6,352 nt of DNA, taken from NCBI GenBank assembly GCA_016929985.1, contig JAFGIH010000588.1, positions 1 to 6,352 on the forward strand, given 5' to 3'. How positions within the stretch are numbered: position 1 is the stretch's first letter; the number at the start of each line of letters is the position of its first letter. The DNA is from Thermoleophilia bacterium (lineage in GTDB: Bacteria; Actinomycetota; Thermoleophilia; RBG-16-64-13). The notes under the pieces are model-generated. The model saw only the letters and a list, made by a program, of their open reading frames with translations, ran no database searches and was not told where the DNA came from. The translations under genes and the position numbers were made by a program. Shown one piece after another: positions 1 through 5,163 of this stretch.

Positions 1-1653
1 GCCCTGACCTCCTACGTCGACCGGGCGCAGTCGTCGACCGTGACACTTGTGGGGGCGGCGGGCCGGACCTTCGAGTTCATGCTTGGCAGAGCGGGGGTGA
101 GACCCGATATCGGCAGCGCCGTCGCGGCCGCCATGGCCGTGACCCGCGAGAGCAACTTCATCACAGATCTGGGCCGGCGGTTCAAGTTGTCGTTCAGGGG
201 CGTTGACATGCCCATCAAGGGGCTCGTGAACGACTTCAAGATGGACGCCCTGGTGGCCGAGATCGCCAAGACGTTCGACATCCCTGCCGTGCCCGTCGGG
301 CTGGATATCGACGACGGCAAGGTGACGGTGGTGGCGGGACGGAAAGGCAGCGTGGTCGATCGTGATGTGCTGCGTGAGCGGTTGGCCGCTTTCCTGCTCT
401 CGCCGGGTACGGTGAACACAAGCATCCCCATAGTCATCGAGGAACCCCCGGCCTTGGGGTTAGGCAACGAGGAATTGGTGAAGGATGCCGAGACCATGGT
501 CAGCCGCCCTATCAAGCTCACCCTTGGGGATCGTTCGTGGATCTTGGACCCCGAAGACATAGCCGCCTATCTCGAAGTAGAGTCGAAGCCCGACGGGGGT
601 GTCTCCGTGCTGACACCGGTGTTCTCGTCGTCGAAGATGGCCCCTCTGTTGGACGATATCGCCCGCGGCGTGTTCAAGCAGCCGGTGAACGCCACGTTCA
701 AGAGCAACGGGCAGATCGCCTGGGCCGAGCCCGGGAAGATGGGGCAGGCTCTCGACAGAGAGGCGACCCTTGAAGCTCTGACTGCCGCGGCCATGAAGTC
801 CGGGGAACGCACAGTCAAGGTGGTGGTAGTCGAGGTCGAGCCCGAGCTCACGGCGAAGAAGGCGGAAGCCATGGGCATCCAGACTAAGCTGGCGGGCTAC
901 ACGACGGTGTACGATTGCCCGCCCGAGCGTCAACAGAACGTTCGGATGACCACCCAGTACGCAGACAAGATCCTTGCGCCGGGAGAGGTCTACAACTTCG
1001 ATAAGCAGATCGGTCCACGCACTGAGGAGCGTGGGTTTGCGCTTGCGCCGGGCATCATCGGCAAAGGGAACCTCGAGGATGTCCTGGGAGGCGGGATCTG
1101 CCAGGTGTCGACGACCGTGTTCAACGCTGTGTTCGAAGCCGGTTTGGAGATCATAGAGCGTCACAACCATTCGCTCTACATCGATCACTATCCCCCGGGG
1201 CGTGATGCCACGGTCACCGATGGCGGGAAGAATCTGCGGTTTAAGAACGATACGGATCACTATGTCTGGGTGCACGGCTGGTCGAACGGCATCACCACCG
1301 TCTTCAACATCTACGGCACCAATGACGGCAGAGAGGTGGAATGGTCTTGGAGCGGGTGGACCTTCGGCGAGAAGAGCCGCGTAGAGAGATATGCCGTCTC
1401 GTCACTCGAGCCCGGCGTGACCTACATCGAGAGGGCAGGCCAGGATGCCAGGTCGTGTGAGGTCACTCGCAAGGTCACCATGCCTGACGGCACCGTGCTG
1501 CACAACGGTCCGGAGGTCTTCGTGAGCGATTTCAAGATGATCTCGAGGGTCATACAGGTGGGCGCCTCTCCCACCACGACGACCACCACGCTGCCCGGGG
1601 AACCGACCGAGACAACCCCTCCCGCTATCGACCCCGCAGGATCCACTGACTGA
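1..1653 (+). CDS. VanW/YoaR-family envelope protein (5'-truncated by window edge)
   Basis: The reading frame is open from base 1 to the TGA at 1651-1653 (550 visible residues), so the gene starts left of the window. The GTG at 40 is an internal valine. Numbering from base 1, residues about 1-290 are two degenerate repeats of the kind found as PG_binding_4 in YoaR-like proteins. Residues about 300-440 are a clear VanW domain: YNF at 331-333, GGGICQVSTTV at 363-373, HNHS at 388-391, PPGRDATV at 398-405 and NDTDHYVW at 416-423. A strand-rich segment (about 460-521) resembling the G5-like end of such proteins follows, then a Thr/Pro-rich tail (524-550). Family members usually begin with one membrane anchor, which would lie in the missing part, so an extracytoplasmic, wall-associated location is inferred. 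VanW is named after vancomycin-resistance clusters, but its biochemical role is unclear and nothing here indicates resistance. It is convergent with the leftward genes and probably functionally unrelated to them. Confidence 0.93.
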   Translation, partial: ALTSYVDRAQSSTVTLVGAAGRTFEFMLGRAGVRPDIGSAVAAAMAVTRESNFITDLGRRFKLSFRGVDMPIKGLVNDFKMDALVAEIAKTFDIPAVPVGLDIDDGKVTVVAGRKGSVVDRDVLRERLAAFLLSPGTVNTSIPIVIEEPPALGLGNEELVKDAETMVSRPIKLTLGDRSWILDPEDIAAYLEVESKPDGGVSVLTPVFSSSKMAPLLDDIARGVFKQPVNATFKSNGQIAWAEPGKMGQALDREATLEALTAAAMKSGERTVKVVVVEVEPELTAKKAEAMGIQTKLAGYTTVYDCPPERQQNVRMTTQYADKILAPGEVYNFDKQIGPRTEERGFALAPGIIGKGNLEDVLGGGICQVSTTVFNAVFEAGLEIIERHNHSLYIDHYPPGRDATVTDGGKNLRFKNDTDHYVWVHGWSNGITTVFNIYGTNDGREVEWSWSGWTFGEKSRVERYAVSSLEPGVTYIERAGQDARSCEVTRKVTMPDGTVLHNGPEVFVSDFKMISRVIQVGASPTTTTTTLPGEPTETTPPAIDPAGSTD

Positions 1654-1679
1654 ACTGCGCCGAGTAGGTTGGGGAGGAT

Positions 1680-1726
1680 CCCCCGCGGGCGAAGGGGATC
1701 GGGACGATCCCCTTCGCCCGCGGGGG
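1680..1726. terminator. Perfect 22-bp hairpin between convergent genes, candidate bidirectional terminator
   Basis: Arms at 1680-1701 and 1705-1726 are exact reverse complements (22 bp, very G+C-rich) around a 3-base loop. The hairpin starts 26 bases after the VanW stop and directly abuts the stop codon of the fused nuoE-nuoF gene (1727-1729). Neither strand has a T-run after the stem. It is therefore not a canonical intrinsic terminator, but strong stems lacking a U-tract between convergent genes are common in high-G+C bacteria. The position favours transcription termination or mRNA 3'-end protection for both genes. Confidence 0.7.
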
Positions 1727-3436
1727 TCACTTCCTGGGGAGTTCGTCCTGGAAGTTGTCCAGGATGGACATGAAGGCCACCGAGCTGGCTTGGCCCAGGC
1801 CACACTTCGCGGTGGCCTGCATGGTATCGGCGACAGCGTGCAGCTCGTCGATATACTCGGGGGCATACCGGCCTTTTCGGAGTACCTCTACTGCCTTGAG
1901 CAATCTGTTGTTGCCCAGGCGGCACGGCGCGCAGTTCCCGCACGATTCGTCAACAAAGAAGTCCATGACGTTGTGGGCTAAGTCGAGCATGTCGCGACCG
2001 GGGCCGATGACGATGACGGAGCCTCCGGTGGGGATATCCTCAAAGGCCAGACGGCGTTCGAAATCCTTCTTCGGGACGCACTGTCCGGACGCCCCTCCTA
2101 TCTGCACGGCCTTGGCATCCTGGCCGCCGACCTCGCGGAGCAACTCGGCGACGGTGATGCCGAAGGGGAACTCGTAGACACCCGGCTTCGCGCAGTCTCC
2201 GGACACGCTGAACAGCTTATGGCCGGCGGAGTTCTCGGTGCCCACGCTTATGAACCAGTCGACGCCCTTCGTGAGTATGCAGGGCACCCAGGCGAGAGTC
2301 TCGACGTTGTTTACCACCGAGGGCTTGTTGAGGAACCCCGAGACCACCGGGAAGGGCGGCCGGTTCCTGGGCTCGCCACGGGATCCTTCGAGGGATTCGA
2401 TGAGTGCGGTCTCCTCGCCGCAGACATAGGCGCCCGCGCCCATGACCACCAGGATGTCGAAGTCAAAACCTTCGACGCCGCCGATGTTGCGGCCAAGCAG
2501 CCCCGCATCGGTGCGTCGCTTGATGACGTCTTCGAGGTGGGCCCGCAGGTAGGCGTACTCGGCCCGCAGATAGATGAGTCCCACCGGAGCGTTGATGGCG
2601 CGCGCGCCGATGGTCATGCCCTCCATCACGAGGTCGGCGAACTGGCTCAAGATGAGGCGGTCTTTGAACGTGCCCGGTTCACCCTCGTCGGCGTTGCAGA
2701 TGATGTACTTGGGGGTGCGCTGCTCCGCGGCGGCGAAGTTCCACTTCATACCCGTGGGGAAGCCCGCGCCCCCACGCCCCTTGAGCTTCGAGTCGCGGAC
2801 CATGTCGATGATCTCGTAACGTCGCATCGTGAGCGCCTTGGCCAGGCCTTCACCGGCCGGGATGGTGGAGAAGGTGAGATCGTTGGCCGCGTTGGCGAAG
2901 TCGGCGTCGACGGCTTCGGCGTCGTGGGCCGCCCCGTTGCCGGCAGTCCCGTCGGCCAACCGTTGCCGGTAGCTGCTCACGATCTTGCCGATCTTCTCGG
3001 GCGTGAGCTTCGTGTAGATGTCCTCGTTCACCAGCATGGCCGGGCCCTGGTCGCACATGCCCATGCAGTTGGCCCACTCCAGAGTGAAGGCGCCGTCGGC
3101 CGAAGTCTCTCCGAAGGTGATGCCCAGCTCACGTGCCAGCTGCTGCGCCACCTCTTCCTTGCCGGCCAGATCGCAGGAGTAGGTCCGACACAGCCGGAAC
3201 GAGTACCGGCCCTGTTTCTGTGGTCGTATGAAGGCATAGAAGGTGGATACGGCATGGACGCTCGCGGGGGAGAGGCCGAGCACATCGGCGACGATTTGCA
3301 CGGCATCGCTGTCGATGCCCTGGTACTTGGCCTTGAGGTCCCTCAAGATGGGGATGAGCGCGGAGCGGCTGAAGCCGTTCTGCTCGGCGATGACGACTAC
3401 TTCCTCGCGGAGTCTCTGCAGTTCGGCAGCTACCAT
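1727..3436 (-). CDS. nuoF: Fused NuoE-NuoF NADH dehydrogenase-type flavoprotein (HydB/HoxF/FdsB-like)
   Basis: This 569-residue protein fuses a NuoE-like thioredoxin-fold [2Fe-2S] domain (about 1-160; ligands C83, C88, C124, C128) to a NuoF domain (about 186-569) through an Ala/Asp-rich linker (161-185). The NuoF part has the FMN/NADH-site motifs GRGGAGFPTG (220-229), NADEGEPGTFKDR (248-260) and GAGAYVCGEETALIESLEG (333-351). Its [4Fe-4S] site is C499, C502, C505 and C545. It should oxidise or reduce NAD(P)(H) through FMN and pass electrons along Fe-S clusters in the cytosol. The protein ends just after the [4Fe-4S] helix bundle and lacks the C-terminal ferredoxin extension of Thermotoga-type HydB. 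The ATG at 3436 is preferred because it overlaps the preceding gene's stop (ATGGTAG) and follows GGGGAGAGG. An in-frame ATG at 3466 would add ten residues. The symbol is family-level only: complex I, hydrogenase or formate dehydrogenase membership cannot be decided, and no catalytic partner is present. Confidence 0.95.
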   Translation of the reverse strand: MVAAELQRLREEVVVIAEQNGFSRSALIPILRDLKAKYQGIDSDAVQIVADVLGLSPASVHAVSTFYAFIRPQKQGRYSFRLCRTYSCDLAGKEEVAQQLARELGITFGETSADGAFTLEWANCMGMCDQGPAMLVNEDIYTKLTPEKIGKIVSSYRQRLADGTAGNGAAHDAEAVDADFANAANDLTFSTIPAGEGLAKALTMRRYEIIDMVRDSKLKGRGGAGFPTGMKWNFAAAEQRTPKYIICNADEGEPGTFKDRLILSQFADLVMEGMTIGARAINAPVGLIYLRAEYAYLRAHLEDVIKRRTDAGLLGRNIGGVEGFDFDILVVMGAGAYVCGEETALIESLEGSRGEPRNRPPFPVVSGFLNKPSVVNNVETLAWVPCILTKGVDWFISVGTENSAGHKLFSVSGDCAKPGVYEFPFGITVAELLREVGGQDAKAVQIGGASGQCVPKKDFERRLAFEDIPTGGSVIVIGPGRDMLDLAHNVMDFFVDESCGNCAPCRLGNNRLLKAVEVLRKGRYAPEYIDELHAVADTMQATAKCGLGQASSVAFMSILDNFQDELPRK

Positions 3437-3819
3437 AGCGCCTCTCCCCGCTCTTCGAGCAGCCATCTGACCTTTTGGATGAGGGCGTCGGGGTCGATGG
3501 GCTTCTCCACGAACTCATCCACCGGCACTATCTCCTCGTCGGGACCGATCTGCAGCCCGAGAGCTTGGTTGACACTCGTGAGCATGAGGATAGGCAAGGT
3601 GTGCCCCTGGATGCGCGCCCTGCGGGCGAAGCGCAGGCCGTCATCGGGTTCTTCCATCATCACGTCGAGGATCAACAGATCGGGTTGACCCTCCTCGAGC
3701 CTGACCAGGCCTTCCTCCAGGTTCGGGGCGCTGTCTACAGCATATCCCTCGCCTTCCAGGACGATCCGGGTCACCTCGACCATATCCGGGTCGTCGTCCA
3801 CTATCAGGATCTTGTACAC
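3430..3819 (-). CDS. Stand-alone response-regulator receiver protein
   Basis: This 129-residue protein is a single receiver (REC) domain with no output domain. The acidic pocket lies in VDDDPDM (D9 and D10), the predicted phospho-acceptor is D52 in LILDVMM, the conserved Thr is T81 in MLTSVN, and the conserved Lys is K106 in EKPI. It should accept phosphate from a histidine kinase, probably one of the two encoded just upstream, and act by protein contact or as a phosphorelay intermediate. Between T81 and K106 the usual helix-4 pattern and 'AGADDY' are replaced by a Gly/Pro/acidic stretch (QIGPDEEIVPVDEF), so the docking face may be unusual. The start is GTG at 3819, with GAGGGAGGG (3825-3833) five bases upstream. 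Its TAG stop overlaps the nuoEF start, so the two proteins are probably made together. The phosphodonor and target are inferred from position only. Confidence 0.95.
   Translation of the reverse strand: MYKILIVDDDPDMVEVTRIVLEGEGYAVDSAPNLEEGLVRLEEGQPDLLILDVMMEEPDDGLRFARRARIQGHTLPILMLTSVNQALGLQIGPDEEIVPVDEFVEKPIDPDALIQKVRWLLEERGEALW
3441..3449 (-). promoter_or_regulatory. Ribosome binding site deciding the nuoEF start
   Basis: On the minus strand these bases read GGGGAGAGG. The GGGGAG core sits 7 bases before the ATG at 3436-3434, inside the end of the receiver gene. The alternative ATG at 3466 is preceded only by a weaker AAAAGG-like stretch. This supports the shorter protein and translational coupling to the upstream gene. 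Confidence 0.6.
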
Positions 3820-3943
3820 GAACGCCCTCCCTCACCACTCGCTCGTCATGTCTCCAGCAGCTACACGTGCCGACTAGATGCGCACGGTCCTACCGGATAG
3901 CGTAGATAGTATCTCGTCTGAGGCCGCGGAGATAGAGTGGGCG
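3820..3943 (-). other. 124-base intergenic gap inside the leftward gene run
   Basis: This is the only sizeable gap among the leftward genes; the other junctions are a 13-base gap and a 7-base overlap. It is less G+C-rich than its surroundings. It contains a small palindrome, AGATA-G-TATCT (3904-3914), overlapping a minus-strand TACTAT that loosely resembles a -10 element. No matching -35 box is visible at normal spacing, and there is no strong hairpin or small ORF with a good ribosome site. It may hold a weak internal promoter or processing site, but nothing can be assigned firmly. Confidence 0.35.
3825..3833 (-). promoter_or_regulatory. Ribosome binding site for the stand-alone receiver gene
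   Basis: The minus strand reads GAGGGAGGG five bases before the GTG at 3819-3817. This strong purine-rich site supports the non-ATG start and shows that the receiver gene can be translated independently despite the gap upstream. Confidence 0.6.
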
Positions 3944-5149
3944 TCACTCGGCATCCGCGGTGGTCGGTACTGCAGCCACCGTGAGGGTATCGGCCGGGGC
4001 TTCGGAGTCCGTCGGACTGTCGAGTGTTGCGTCTTGGAGCGTGACCGTGAAGATGCTGCCGACCCCCTTCTCGCTCTTGACGGTGGCCTCTCCACCGTAG
4101 AGTTGGGCGAGCTTCTTGACGGTGGACAGGCCGAGGCCGCTTCCCAGGATCTTGTACGTATCCTCGTTCTTGATGCGGACGAACTCCGTGAACAGCTTGG
4201 CGCTCTCTTCCGGTGTCAGACCGATGCCGGTGTCGGAGACCTGGATCTTCACGATGCCGTCTTTGCGCTCCAGGGCGACGGTGACGCTGCCTCCGTCGCG
4301 ATTGTACTTGACCGCGTTGGAGACCAGGTTGTTGAGCACGATCTCGAGCTCGCTCGGGTCGGCCGGCATCTCCACCGCGTCGGGCGCCCGCAGGGTGATG
4401 CCGATGTTGCGCTCAGCCGCCTCGTTGGCGAACAGGTCGATGGTCCGCTGGGCGACTGCACGCACATCCACGGCGGCGAACTGCCGCGCCTTCTGGCCGG
4501 ACTCGATGCGGGTGAGGTCGAGGAGGTCGAAGATCAGTTTGCGCATGCCGTCGAGGCGCAGGAGGCTCCGGTCGATCATCTGACGCCGCTCGGGAGGCTC
4601 ATCGTCGTGCAGGATCTTGAGGTACCCCTCGATCGCGTTGAGAGGAGCCTTGAGCTCGTGGGAAAGCACAGAGATGAAGTTGAACCGCACCTGGCGTTGT
4701 TCCTCCGCCAGTCTGCGGGCTTCCCTGCTGACGATCAGTTGCTCGGTAGCCTTGGTGATGGCATAGCGGAACTCCTCGGGTGAGAAAGGCTTGGCTATGA
4801 AGTCGAACGCACCCAGTTTGGTGGCCTGGACCGCCGTATCGAAGGTCGCATAGGCGGTGATCATGATGGTGACGATCGACTGTTCCTGTTTGCCCAACTC
4901 CGCGAGGATGTCCATGCCGCTCATGCCGGGGAGCTTGAGGTCCAAGAGGAGCAGGTCGTACTCAGCACCCTGCTCCAAGCTCTCCAGGAAGGCCTCTCCG
5001 TTGGCGAAGTGAATCGCCACGAAGGTGACGTCCACTCCCACATCGGCCACGTGGACCTGATACTTCATGAGTATGCGCCGCACCGCCAGGCTGAGCGGCA
5101 CCTCGTCGTCCACCATGACCACTCTCAATACCTGTTTGCGATGCGGCAC
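3944..5149 (-). CDS. Receiver-histidine kinase hybrid (REC-HisKA-HATPase_c), cytosolic
   Basis: This 401-residue soluble signalling protein starts with a receiver domain (about 7-135; acidic pocket D14/D15, phospho-acceptor D70 in LLLDLKLPGMSG, T98 in MITAY, K120 in AKPF). A short helical linker leads to a HisKA dimerisation domain with phospho-accepting H164 in SHELKAPLN. The HATPase_c domain follows (about 262-372), with N-box NNLVSN (273-278), G1 box DTGIG (306-310) and G2 box GSGLGLS (336-342). No membrane segment or PAS domain is visible. The receiver therefore probably serves as input, so the protein would autophosphorylate according to a signal from another kinase. The receiver has about 11 extra residues between helix 1 and strand 2 (near 31-45). 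The last 26 residues form an Ala/Thr/Pro/acidic tail of unknown role. The start is GTG at 5149, 13 bases after the preceding stop, with a GGGAG site. The likely partners are the Fe-S kinase upstream and the single receiver downstream. Confidence 0.95.
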   Translation of the reverse strand: MPHRKQVLRVVMVDDEVPLSLAVRRILMKYQVHVADVGVDVTFVAIHFANGEAFLESLEQGAEYDLLLLDLKLPGMSGMDILAELGKQEQSIVTIMITAYATFDTAVQATKLGAFDFIAKPFSPEEFRYAITKATEQLIVSREARRLAEEQRQVRFNFISVLSHELKAPLNAIEGYLKILHDDEPPERRQMIDRSLLRLDGMRKLIFDLLDLTRIESGQKARQFAAVDVRAVAQRTIDLFANEAAERNIGITLRAPDAVEMPADPSELEIVLNNLVSNAVKYNRDGGSVTVALERKDGIVKIQVSDTGIGLTPEESAKLFTEFVRIKNEDTYKILGSGLGLSTVKKLAQLYGGEATVKSEKGVGSIFTVTLQDATLDSPTDSEAPADTLTVAAVPTTADAE

Positions 5150-5156
5150 CTACCGG

Positions 5157-5163
5157 CTCCCTC
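5157..5163 (-). promoter_or_regulatory. Ribosome binding site for the receiver-kinase hybrid gene
   Basis: The minus strand reads GAGGGAG, starting on the last base of the upstream gene's TAG stop (5165-5163) and ending 7 bases before the GTG at 5149-5147. It supports the GTG start and suggests that translation of the two kinases is coupled. Confidence 0.6.

Noticed and set aside
40..42. GTG as the start of the VanW-family gene
   Set aside because: The frame is open back to base 1 with family-like residues, the expected N-terminal anchor is missing, and no ribosome site precedes the GTG.
460..1275. 271-codon minus-strand open frame opposite the VanW gene
   Set aside because: It lies entirely antisense to a well-supported VanW coding region, with His/Arg/Leu-rich shadow composition.
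1561..1650. Thr-codon repeat in the VanW tail as a possible tandem repeat or phase-variable tract
   Set aside because: The codons are mixed and the repeat is not uniform. A low-complexity Thr/Pro tail on an envelope protein explains it.
2219..3688. 489-codon plus-strand open frame opposite nuoEF and the receiver gene
   Set aside because: It is antisense to a gene with unmistakable NuoE/NuoF motifs. Its translation has no recognisable domain and looks like the usual mirror frame of high-G+C coding DNA.
3904..3934. Minus-strand sigma-70-like promoter around TACTAT
   Set aside because: The -10-like element lacks any TTGACA-like box at 16-18 bases upstream (TATCTC is found instead), so it is too weak to list as a promoter.
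3878..4783. 301-codon plus-strand open frame opposite the receiver-kinase hybrid
   Set aside because: It overlaps the kinase domains antisense, with Leu/Val/Asp/Gly-rich mirror-frame composition and no family motif.
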